DNA of 64,000 bases from Trichobilharzia szidati. Taxonomy: Eukaryota > Platyhelminthes > Trematoda > Strigeidida > Schistosomatidae. Numbering within the stretch: the stretch's first letter is position 1; each line of letters starts with the position of its first letter. Made by a program: the position numbers and the translations under genes. Positions 37,258 through 48,200 of this stretch are shown piece by piece. The notes beneath the pieces are model-generated. The model was given only the letters and a program-made list of their open reading frames with translations. It made no database searches and was not told the origin of the DNA. The DNA lies in NCBI GenBank assembly GCA_944472155.2, contig OX235271.1, positions 106,963,256 through 107,027,255 on the forward strand, written 5' to 3'.

Positions 37258-37430
37258 GTTACCATGAAAAGAACACAACATAAGAATAATATAATTGGTT
37301 TGCACGTCATCCTGAGATACGCAGCTTCAACAAGTCCGAGTGTTACATAGGCATTACATATAAGCAGCGGAAAGTTAAAGATCCACATAAGTGTACATCC
37401 AAGACAATATGAAGTATTTTCTAAAGTCAT
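37258..37430 (-). CDS. Candidate membrane-protein exon
   Basis: The frame encodes two hydrophobic stretches (CTLMWIFNFPLLICNAYVTL and CKPIILFLCCVLFM) separated by VEAAYLRMT. It has an acceptor-like actttag upstream and donor ATG/gtaacc. It could be part of a multi-pass membrane protein, or chance in AT-rich DNA. No family recognised. Confidence 0.25.
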
Positions 37431-38202
37431 TTATAGTGATAAGTAGCAATAGGTAAGCACATACAACCACACATGGTTATATCATTGCAGCTGAGATCTG
37501 ATTGATGTACCAAATAACTAGAATATGCTAGTGAACAGTGTAGAGTAGCAAACATAAGTTAGATATTCGGTGTGCCTTTGCATATTTGAAATCAAAAGAT
37601 ACATACCACAATCTGCGGGATAGCACTCTGTTAAAATAAGGCTCCTAAGTCATAATGAAAAAATAGCAAATATTTTAGCTCGAAGATGAACAAATACGAG
37701 CACAAATACATATTACGAATCGGTTGGGCCTCCGAAAAAGGTATGTCATGGCAATTCGGGTTTAGGCCGTGATTAAGGAATTCAGAATGATGATGTGAAT
37801 GACCAAGCGGGGATCATGTCCCCCTTACGATTTGCTAGGCTTTGTTCATCTTTCAAATGATGAATGCCCTTGCGTGTGTCTAATGGGGTTTCCCGTTTCA
37901 CTTGCCCACTTCAGTGCCTTAAAATAATTTAAAATTAGGATCAGTCTCCTCCAATGATACCAGCTGTTACTGTGATATAAATTTCGGCTTCTGAAGTGAG
38001 GAATATTGTGACACCCTAATGAGTCATGCACCACTAGGATATCTTCCATCATCCAGCTCCCTCCCCATAGTGGTCACAAGCATAATTATTTTCTAAGTCT
38101 TCCTGAACACAGGTCATATGCTGAGGGTGGAAGACCCTATACTTCTCACTCCACCAACTGTTAACTATTGTTGGCTCAGGAACCACGTACACAGGAACTT
38201 AC

Positions 38203-38411
38203 CAACCATAAATCGTCTCCCTGAAAAATGTACCGAATACATCATTCGAATTCCTAATTGCCAAGTCGTTAGCGATGTATCCATGGTTTGAATTTCGTGC
38301 TCGGGGCAATTTAACTCCCAGAATTAATCGTCCATCGGTACGCCCACTTGGCCAGTAAGAAGACCGGCACATTCGCGCATGGGTGTTGACAACCGCTGGT
38401 GACAATACCAT
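38203..38411 (-). CDS. Candidate exon or unclassified repeat ORF
   Basis: An open frame ends with ARNSNHGYIANDLAIRNSND and FGTFFRETIYG at a consensus donor (gtaagt). A second frame across the same block is also open for about 45 codons, and the block is more GC-rich than its surroundings. A repeat origin is therefore as likely as a gene. Confidence 0.22.
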
Positions 38412-38842
38412 CAGACAGATTTATGAGTGGAAACTCAGTAGCAGATGGAAATGTTCACATAAAAGGCCGTAGCTTGCTTCACGGTATCCCTTATTGTAAT
38501 TCAAAAGTCTCGGTAACTGTTTCTAGGGGCATATTACGACAAAAGCTGTGTAGGCATTATTGCTCAGATCATCTGATGGCGTTAAACAATACTCTGTGCG
38601 CAGTGGGTTTACAGTTGTTACAGAAAACATGGAAATGTCTAGTCACACTGGGGTGTCAAATTCTCCAAAAATTAGGTTTAAGTTTAGGAATCTGCATTCT
38701 GCTTCTGACCTAAGCGTGTCTCTATTGGCTGGAATGCTTAAAGCGTGATTATTCTGAGGATTTTCAAACGAGATTCCGGTACATGGATTGGTGATACAGA
38801 AACGATTTTGCAGTACTCAAGTTTTGAATGGACACCAATATT

Positions 38843-39061
38843 TTAAAAGAGAACTTCAGCCTCAAGGGTGTATAACACCATCAGTGGACTGCCTTGTAAC
38901 ATTAAGTTATTTCCATAGTAATTTGTTGGCATAAATAGTTGAGTCTCAACACGTAGTGTAATTTTGTCTGATTGGGGAGACAATACAAGGAAGTCTGATC
39001 CACCAGATCTGTAATGTGAGGGGTGATCACCTCTCGATAAAGTTCCTGGTCCTACTTCCAT
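38843..39061 (-). CDS. Candidate exon with beta-like texture
   Basis: The frame encodes SDFLVLSPQSDKITLRVETQ and FMPTNYYGNNLMLQG before a stop. A possible donor (ATG/gtgtta) lies inside it. Unnamed; grouped with the other 36-39 kb candidates only by strand and proximity. Confidence 0.2.
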   Translation of the reverse strand: MEVGPGTLSRGDHPSHYRSGGSDFLVLSPQSDKITLRVETQLFMPTNYYGNNLMLQGSPLMVLYTLEAEVLF

Positions 39062-39475
39062 TTACGATGAATCGGAATTTACCTGATACTAGCGTTCAGT
39101 AAAACTGTTGTTGATCTATGTAAAAATTCCGTACCATGAAGGTTATTGCGATTTTCAAAATAACACGACTCGGGTGGTGTACTAGGGATTTTTCGGTCTT
39201 TTTACCGTTGTACTAGACTGGGTATGTAAATGTAACAATTTTACTCAAAAATATTACTCTTAGATTCGGTTAGTTTACTTTTTACCTTTATTAGTTTTGT
39301 AAAACGGTTTATACTGAAGTAAGGAGAACATTGTTAGAGGAACCAGATCGATGCACCTATGATACGCAAACGTTTTTTGTATCGCTAGGCGTCACTCTCC
39401 TTGTTCACGATGTTTAGCGAAAAGGTGAAGTGACAGTTTTTAACTTCTGTGTAGTCGCGGTCCTCCATATATTTT

Positions 39476-42400
39476 ATTATTATTGTTCCCTTGGGTTCCT
39501 AGTGGAACAAAGGGCTTCAACTGCACGTCTCCACTTGCTTCTGTCTTCTGCTGTACTTTTCACTTGCATCCATGTTAGTCCATACTGTTTCAGCTCCTCT
39601 TCACACGATCTCCTCCATGTCACCCTTGGACGTCCCACTCGCCGCTTCCCTTTCGGGTTCCACTCGAGCGTTGGCCTGACGCGCGATGTCACCCAGTGGC
39701 CTTCTCAGCGAGTGTCCAATCCATCTCCACTTTCTCCTGCATATTTGTTGAGCGATTGGTTCTTGTTTTGTTTGTTCCCATAGTTTCTTGTTGGTGATTC
39801 TTTCCGGCCATCTGATCTTCAGTATAGAGCGAAGACAGTTGTTGATAAAGGTCTGCAACAGGCTGTTGGAAATATTCTTTGTGACCCGCCAAGTTTCTGA
39901 TCCGTATAGAAAAACTGACTTGACGTTTTTATTGAAAATCCGAATTTTGTTGTTGATGCTGAGTGACGAAGATTTCCAGATTGGTTTCAGGTTGATGAAT
40001 GTGTTTCTCGCCTTCCCGATTCTCGATTTGACATCCTCGTCCGTTCCTCCTGTAGTTGAGACAATGCTCCCTAGATAAGTGAATGAAGTAACCTCTTTCA
40101 AATCCCTCCCGTTGATGGTGATTGGCGCTGGATGTTGCTGTTGTTGTTGTTGGTTGGTTATTTTCATAACCTCCGTGTTGTCTATGTTCACCTGGAGTCC
40201 TGTCTTTGCTGCTTCTTCGACCAGTTTGTCGGTTTTCGCTTGTAAGTCTTCGATTTTGTGTGACATCAAACATAAATCATCCACACGCGAAATCCAGGTC
40301 TTCTAGGTTCTTCACGTCGGTCCAGGATATCCCTGTCTTCTCGTTTCCCACTGTCTGACGCATAATCCAGTCCACCACAATTAGGAATATCATTGGTGAT
40401 AATAAGCACCCTTGTCTGACTCCTGTGTTTACTTTAAACGCCTCACTGAGTTTTCCGTTGTGGATCACTTGGCATGTGCCGTTGTCGTACAGCTGTTGAA
40501 TAAGGTTGATGAATATTTTGGGTACGCCGTAGTACTCGAGTAGTTTCCAAATTACTTCGCGGTCAACGCTGTCGAAGGCCTTCTCAAAGTCTATAAAGTT
40601 GAGGTAGAGATTTGATTGCCATTTCATGCTTTGTTCGATGATAATGCGTAGAGTTGCAATTTAGTCAGAACATGATTTGCCTTTCCTGAATCCAGCTTGT
40701 TCTGGTCGGAGTTCTGTATCCAGTGCGTCCTTTATTCTCTCCAGGATGATGCGACTCAGGATTTTACTTGGCGTCGACAGGAGCATGATTCCTCGCCAGT
40801 TCTTGCATAGTCCTAGGTCGCCCTTCTTTGGTAGTTTCACGAGGTAACCTTTCCTCCAGTCAGTAGGCACCTTTCCCTCTTTCCAGATCTTTTGCAATAA
40901 TGGAGTCAGCATATCTGCTGTCGTTTCTGGGTCCGCTTTCAGTGCTTCCGGGGGTATTCCATCTGGTCCAGCTGCTTTTCCAGCTTTCAGAAGCTTGATT
41001 GCATTCATGACTTCAGTTTTCGTTGGAGGATTGGTGTCAACTTGCAGTTGTGTACGTGCTGTTGTTGGTATTTCTGGACGGGTTGTAGGTGGTGGTCTAT
41101 TCAAGAGTCCTTTGAAGTGGTCCGCCCATTGTTTAATCTGTCTTTCTTCTTTGGTAATTGGGTTCCCTTGGCTGTCTTTTATAGGTTTCACTTGTGTTGA
41201 TCTCTTCCCGGATAGAGACTTGGTTATCTGATATAGTGTCCTTAGGTCCCTTTTGCCTGCTGCATTCTCAGCTTCAGTAGCCAGGTTGTCGTAGAATTGT
41301 CTTTTGTCCTTCCTGGCACTCTTCTTCACTTCTTTGTCCAGTGCTGTGTAAGTTGAACTCAGCGTCTCCTTCTCTTGTCCGTCTTTGCATTGAATCATTT
41401 TCTCTTTCACCATTCTCCTCTCCTCTATTAGCTTCCAAGTGTCCGTTGAGAGCCATTCCTTGTCTTGTTTCTTCTTTCTTCCTAAAACCGTTGAACACGT
41501 TTCGTTGAAAATTACCTTCAGAGAGTTCCAATGGTCTTCCACGGATGATTCCTCAGTGGTGCCACGTAGTGTTTCCTGCTTTGCTCTGACCGTTGCAGTG
41601 AAAATGTCCTGTGTGATTGTGTCCTTCAGTTTTTGCGTGTTGAACTTGCATTGTGGCCTATCCCCAGGTATCCTCGAGGCTTTCAGCTTCACCTTGAAAG
41701 TCCCTTGTACTAGATAGTGGTCTGAACCCACATCTGCTCCTCTCCTCGATCTTGTGTCCAGTAGGCTCCGTCTCCACTTCCTTGAGATTGAAATGAAGTC
41801 TATCTGGTTTTTGGTGTGTCCATCTGGTGAAATCCATGTTGCCTTGTGTATATCCCTGTGTTTGAACACACTGCCACCAATCACCAAATCATTGAAGGCG
41901 CAGAAGTCTGAGAAGAGTTCACCATTGTCGTTCATTTCACCGAGGGCCTCGCGACCCATGGTGAGTTCTCTTCCTGTATTGTCTCCTCCCAGTTTCGCAT
42001 TCATATCACCCATCAGGATTTTGATATCGCTCTTTGGGACGTTGTCCATTACTGTTTGTAGTTGACTGTAGAAATCCTCCTTCTTCTCTTTTTCTGAGAC
42101 GTTTGTAGGTGCGTAGCATTGAATGATTGTAACCTTCCTTCCTTTTGAGTTGAACCTGGCTGTCATTATCCTGGAGGAGATTGGTTCCCACTGCATGAGA
42201 GCTTTAGCCGCTGTTGGTGACATCATGATGGCTACTCCCTCGGTGTGCTCGTGATTGTCCTCTGGGTGACCGGAGTAGATTATTGTCTCTCCAGTTGGTA
42301 GTTGGCACCTTCCGCATCCGTTCCATCTGCTCTCGCAGATTCCCAACACTTCTACTTTATATCTCCTCATTTCTGAGGCTACCTGAGCAGCCTTTCCAGT

Positions 42401-42706
42401 TTCGTACATTGTACGAATATTCCACGTCCCCATCCTTATTTTTGCTTTCATCGAAAGAAGGCACATCGGCTGACTGGCTTCCCGAAGGCTTTCACCAGCC
42501 TGCGTCATTTCACTTCCCCGATTCCAGCGAAAAATAAGGTTATTGTTTGTATTTTTAGAATTTAAAATATATTTGTGCGTTGAAGTTTTCGTAGCAATTT
42601 GGTTAAGTTTTGGGGGTGGAGTTGCTAGCACCACGCCCCAACCCTCCCTCTTTATCCGGGCTTGGGACCGGCTAGAATACTAGTGACCTAGTAATCTAGG
42701 CGAGGT
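39476..42706 (-). mobile_element. Nearly full-length RTE-clade LINE (SR2-like), inactive
   Basis: The element has a 5' leader rich in the GGGAGGGTTGGG motif common to RTE elements. The frame 40664-42634 encodes an apurinic endonuclease (GTWNIRTM, GDMNAKLG, SDHYLV) and the start of a reverse transcriptase (PDGIPPE, QAGFRKGKS). A TAA at 40661-40663 replaces a Gln codon. Reverse transcriptase continues to FIDFEKAFDSVD and QGCLLSP, then a 4-base insertion (40283-40286) shifts frame inside the F-A-D-D active-site box. Another shift lies near 39670. The 3' end is a (TAA)n run. A 12-bp duplication, TCCATATATTTT, flanks it (39464-39475 and 42707-42718). The clade call is firm; the named subfamily is a guess. 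Confidence 0.9.
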
Positions 42707-42912
42707 TCCATATATTTTGAATGCTCTTATTTAAGTGGATTCAGATTATAAGGATAGGAGGCTCTTGTTGCCTGTGTTATTCCTTGCAGTATATACCTCT
42801 GCGGAGATCTAATTTCTCTTTGAAAGCGTTCAACGATGGAGCTGTTACTATTGAACCAGATAGGGAGTTCCAGTCGTTGACCACTTATTGAAGGAATCTA
42901 AATTCCACGTAT

Positions 42913-42918
42913 TTTATT
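42913..42918 (-). terminator. Poly(A) signal AATAAA of the unidentified minus-strand gene
   Basis: AATAAA on the minus strand about 80 bases after the TGA at 42996-42998. Confidence 0.5.
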
Positions 42919-42995
42919 CGACCTGTTTTAGTATCTTGTGGTGACTTCGTTAATGTATTCTAGAGCGAAGATTAGAAGTGTCAAACCCTAGATTT

Positions 42996-44994
42996 TCACT
43001 TAAAAGTTAACAAATAAGAGTCATTTGCAAGTGACTCAATGTTGATTGTTTCCGGACGAGAATGAATTGTTTGACTTTTCAAGTATGTGTGGATGCTTTC
43101 TGGAATAAATCCCCCTGCACGTATTAAGTTTTGCATATGTTTGAAATCTCTACATTGGACTGCTAGTTCTGTGTCATACTTGGCAATGACTACGAATAGT
43201 TCATTAAAAGCATTTTGTTGAAGCAAATATACGTTCCTCCATTCCTTTTGTAACGTTCCACTTTTACGGAGGCCAGTAATTTCTCATGCAATACAAGATA
43301 CAAGTTATTCAAAAATAATTACACCTTTCATTCAGCTTCATACTGGTTATAGAAGACCACTGGACTTCAAGTTAAAATGTCTGTCTTTTCGACATAGAAC
43401 TTTGCACATATGTGCGGCAGTTCGAGTCGCCACACTCCATGTAGCACACAAAATCCACCTTTTATATCAGTATCATTGAGTGTATTTGTGTATACGAATT
43501 TGTAAACATCAATGATGTGTTTGGAATAATCAATGTTGTGGCTCTTCACACGATCAACGGCTAATTGAGTATTGGAAGTTTGTATAAAGTTATTTAATTA
43601 AGTAATTACTCATTACAGTTGGAAAGAGAAATCAATATATTGCACCGTGAGGTCATGTAAGCTGTTCAAGTGCCACTAGAGTGCCACTTGTCCATCTAAG
43701 GACCTGTGATCATACGCCCGCTTTTAAATGTCTGCATTAAGTGGAGGTGAATAACTTGAAAACTGATACGGTTCATATGAGCCTGAAGCTTTGTACCTCT
43801 GCGGTATAGCTACAAACCTGGATCTCCTATGGACTACCACTACAGTATTGGTTTAATGCTACGGTTAAGGTAGTACCTGTGGTTTATATATAATTCTTAA
43901 ATGGTTTCTACATTACCTTCATTCAGTGTAATAACATTGTCCAACCCTGCTTCTTAGTCCATTGTCTTCACACACTGGAATTCATATGATGAGATTTTCT
44001 TGGGAAGTTCACAGGATTACGGTATGCGTATGCTTCTGTTCCGCTGTTTTTAGTGAACATAATATTACTACTCAAACAATTCCATCACAAGGAAGTCAGC
44101 TTTATCACCAATTTCCAGAGGAAAGAGGGACCGTATCAGTTTGCGAACACTTAAAGCAGAACTCTGACAATGATGCAATTGCATAAATATAAAAGTCACG
44201 CCTCTTATATTCGTAAATATATAAGTAAATAGTAAATTGTTTCTTAGCTTCCGCAAAGTTTGTTTATTGTTAACCGTTTATGCTTTTGTTGATATTAGTA
44301 GGGCAATCTTTTTCTCTTTTTTGTAGGATTTCACGCTGTTGATCTTCAGACTTCTTTTTAACAGTCCACTGTCTAAAGGCTGTAAAGACTAAACACTTCG
44401 GGTGCTTTACATACAATAAGTACTTAATACGGTTATAGCACATACTGTATTGGTGGTTGCGAAATCCTTGGAGTGTATTTATATTTTATTAAAGAATGAT
44501 TGAACAATCTCCACGTAAATAGTAAACATTAAAAATTATTGTTGCAGTTATATCTTGCCTACTGTCCACACCTATTTGTGCAAGTCTTGGTGTTGCACGT
44601 CAGGAGCTGGTTAGTTATTTTTCTTACATTTTAATCTGAGCAAATAGTTATTTGTAAACTATCTTTTGTCGTCTAGCTAATTCTAAAGTCTTGTTGAATT
44701 TCTCTACATGCACCCACCCATAAAATGTCTGTATAAAAGCCATTTGCAGTGAAGAACCAACTAAAAATGCTTAGTTCTCTTTCTGTAGTACATGAAATCT
44801 ATTGAATAAAAACGTATAGAGCATTTCGGCAATTTGTGTGATGGTGAAATGCATATTTTGATCTGAAGATGTGGCATGATAAGACTGCAGCCTTATGCTT
44901 GAAACGACCATGAAGAAATTGAAAGGATTGAACACACCTCTTAATTGGAGCCCTTCCATGTTTAATTACGGAGAGTAACTTGATCACATCCGTC
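42996..44994 (-). CDS. 3' end of an unidentified minus-strand gene
   Basis: The terminal exon 42996-43282 encodes 94 residues, among them EWRNVYLLQQNAFNELF and IRAGGFIPESIHTYLKS, and stops at TGA. The exon before it, 43459-43560 (DRVKSHNIDYSKHIIDVYKF), joins in phase 1. A third, 44109-44161 (ALSVRKLIRSLFPLEI), and a fourth, 44938-44994 (TDVIKLLSVIKHGRAPIK), join in matching phases with GT-AG borders. An AATAAA on this strand lies about 80 bases past the stop (42913-42918). Codon phases and protein texture argue for a real gene, mostly helical by eye. I cannot name it. Further exons would lie upstream, overlapping the ankyrin gene, or 44959 (MEGLQLRG) could be an alternative start. The last intron carries a retroelement tail at 43377-43448. 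Confidence 0.55.
43377..43448 (-). mobile_element. 3' tail fragment of the second LINE family
   Basis: About 70 bases match the 3' UTR at 47289-47350 (GTGGCGACTCGAACTGCCGC, then CAAAGTTCTATGTCGAAA), ending in a GACA repeat. It lies inside the last intron of the unidentified minus-strand gene, starting about 10 bases after its donor. Confidence 0.75.
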
Positions 44995-45066
44995 CTATTA
45001 TTACCTCCGTTTTCGTTCCTTCATTTTTATAATTAGTCGAAAATATATTTAAGCTTTATGTTTTAG

Positions 45067-45250
45067 GTGGATGAGCGGTAGGCTATCGAAATCATCTAAA
45101 GGGTTAATGAAATTCACAGATAAAAACTTTTTTTCATCAGTCCAACGTAGAAACAGTGATAAATACAGGAGTCAATTAGAATATGAGAGTTTGGGTGGAA
45201 ATGATGGTTTCTTAAAATCTGTTCATACACTCCTGGAACAACTGTCAAGA
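45067..45250 (+). CDS. Candidate first coding exon of the ankyrin gene
   Basis: An ATG at 45071 sits four bases after acceptor tatgttttag and opens MSGRLSKSSKGLMKFTDKN, a basic, Ser/Lys-rich stretch open to a TAA at 45249. Possible donors are at 45207 (GATG/gtttct) and 45236 (CAACT/gtcaag). The latter could join an exon after an acceptor at 45381, giving LLEQLSLEKPEIVVFIQKYL, but I could not carry that path forward in phase. The acceptor just before the ATG suggests trans-splicing or an untranslated upstream exon. Confidence 0.5.
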
Positions 45251-48200
45251 TAATTAATCATACTTTCATCAGGCTACTTGTAAAAACATCGTATGGCTGA
45301 TTTCATTTTTTGCTAATAATAAGTCTTACAGAGTAACAAATGAAGCATCATAATAAATGTCCCCATTCTGTTGATATTTAAGGTCACTGGAGAAACCAGA
45401 AATTGTAGTGTTCATCCAGAAATACTTGAATTGCTCTTGCAGGCCATTTTGAACTATCTTTTTGAAAGTCACGCTCTAAAGATTTTCCTGTACAAAACTG
45501 ATTATTATCTTCCGAAACATTATTTAGGTATATTTTTACTCGTTAGAGCTTAGCTAAACAGTAATTTTCTTTTCTGTTTAGGAAATTAAAAATTATGTTT
45601 GTCAAGTTCATTATTGGTTTTACCTTTTAGCGAAATAATCAGTGCTCAAAGGTACCAGTGTCTGATGGCAGTAAGCTATTTGAACATTTATAATAAAACA
45701 CAGTGAAACACTTGAGATATGCCGTTTCGTCTGGGGATTCTGATAATGTTCATAGACTGCTGAAGTCTTTATGTACACCACTAAGTGACAATGAAGTTGA
45801 TATGCCTCTTATTTGTATAGCAGCTGGAAAAGGTTTGTACGGCTTGATTCTTTTGTTTTTGTGTTCATGTCTTGTCAGGGTAATCTTTTCGCACATTTAT
45901 TTATGATAAACGTTTGTGAAAGTAACCTTCTGTCAAAGAATATTTACGGTAAAGTCTGTTGAACTGATTGCTCAAATACTTCGTTTTGTATTGTAGTAGT
46001 AATTAAAACATATTTGGCTATAAATATTTGTCAGACTGTGTTGGCAAGCGCAAATGGGATTCCTATATGACAAAATACGTCAGCTGTTGTACACTACCAA
46101 ACAACTAGTTTAATGTATTTTACATGGTAGCAATCAGTAGTAAGTGAAGTAAATATGTAGGTTCATATACGCACGATCGGCTTGTGTTGATCTACTTTTT
46201 GAAGTAGTTACAATGTTTACAATTTCCACCGTAATTTACTTCGGCTTTCCCTAAGTGTTCCTAAAAAGTTTAGCTGGGTGTTTCCAGCATTTCGTAAGCA
46301 CTGAATTCGTAGGTTACAAACGTTAACTATACCTTGGTTTCTATATTTGATTTTTAATCAAATTAACGTGTGTGTAAAGAGTTCTTAAAAGGCGTAAAAG
46401 TTAAATATGTAAAATTTCATTGATTTAGTTTCATAACATTCCAAATAATCTAGGTAAAATGCAGTCAGGATTATTGAAAACCACCACAGTGTGGTAATCT
46501 GTATGGCAACTGATTGGTAATTGGTCATCCTTCCTGAGAATTAATTCTTTACTACCTACTTAATCGATCACTCCTTACTTCAACTAATCGCTTCATGAAT
46601 TTGAGTAGACCTAAAATATTAAAGAAGGGACTCAAGGGAAGCACGTCACTCAACAATCATCCTTCAGACTTTATTCAACTATTTCTAACGTACTATAGGA
46701 CTGATCCCTAGAAGTACGATGTGAGACCTGGCCATTGAGAGCAGAAGACATGAAAAGATTAGCTGTCTTCGATCATAGGTGTCTGCGTTCTATCTCCCGC
46801 GCGAAGTGGTATAATAAGGTGAGCAATATTGAGGTTAGGCGTCGAGTGCTAGGTAAGGCGGGGAAATCAATCGACGAAACGGTGAAATTACTTCGACTGA
46901 GATGGTTAGGACATGTGCTACGTACGCCTAGTCATCGCCTTCCTCGACGGGCAATGTTAGCTGATATAGGGCCAGGCTGGAAAAGAGCAAGCGGTGGTCA
47001 AACGAAAACATGGCACCAATCAATGAAATCTACAACAGTTAATCTAAGCCACGTAGGAAGATGTAGACTTCCTGGTTGGGGTCCTCGGGACGGTAAAAAC
47101 CAATGGTTGGAAACAATTGGTGACATGGCTCAAAATCGTTCTCAGTGGCGCAGATGCATCCACTCCTTGTGACTTATGATTTCCAATTAAACTGTTTTGT
47201 TCTCCGTTATTACTATTCCTTTGTCTCACACCTCTGTTTACTGTCTATATTATGCATTTCTTCTACTTCCTTCTCTTGCTTTGCGTGCTACATAGATTGT
47301 GGCGACTTGAACTGCCGCACATATGTGCAAAGTTCTATGTCGAAAACCGACCGACCGACCAACTATTTCTAAGACCTAAGTTAAAGGCAGAAATAACGTA
47401 ATTGGAGGTTGTGACATAAATAGAAGGTAACCGGAAATATCTGTAGCATCATTATATATATACCTTCGAACATGGATCGTGTTACATAAAGTAGCATTAC
47501 ATGGAAGTTAATAAGTCAGATAAATGAATGACTGTTACTCAAAAACCAATAGCAATCCCATACAGACAGCAATGAGTCATACATATCGTGTGGGAGCTAG
47601 AGATACCACGTGACTGTCCAAACTTCGTTAGGTGTTTCGGCGTTCGAACGCGTGACCTACTAGTTAAATGTCGAGCGTCTAGACTAATGAACCACAGTCC
47701 CACACGGTTAATCAGGTATAATACCATTAAGCAAACCTACTTTAACTATTGGTTCGGAAGTAAGGAAGTGTAAACTTACCGATTCTTATAAGAAAAACAA
47801 ATGTAAATGATGGCTAGAGAATCATATAACTCAAAATGAGTCGCGGTATTGGCGTCATATCTAATTTTAATTACTTTTTATGTCGAATATGTCTTCATTT
47901 ATATTCCTTGTATCATGGTTATTTCTGGCTTCTGATAACATATTTTCATCAACCTTCATGCAGAAGTTAGCACTAAATATGTTGTCTAGAAGGCTAATGG
48001 AAGCTTCGTAATTAAATCATCCAGCTCAGAGAACAAAACAGTATCGAAAAACCATTTACCTTCATATTATCACTTTGTTATAGTAGTATAAAGTTGGGGA
48101 GCTTAGGAGTTGCTTAGCTGCGCTACGTCCTGTGTTTTTCATGAATCCCTAAGAGTAAGATTATATATAATGTACAATAATCTTACTGAGAGATTAACTG

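Noticed and set aside
39788..40306. Plus-strand frames opposite the RTE element
   Set aside because: Antisense of the reverse-transcriptase frame; no independent support.
43962..44186. Plus-strand frame with polar, protein-like text and acceptor ctgtttttag at 44044-44053
   Set aside because: It overlaps the minus-strand exon 44109-44161, which fits a phase-consistent chain; no donor or partner was found for the plus reading.
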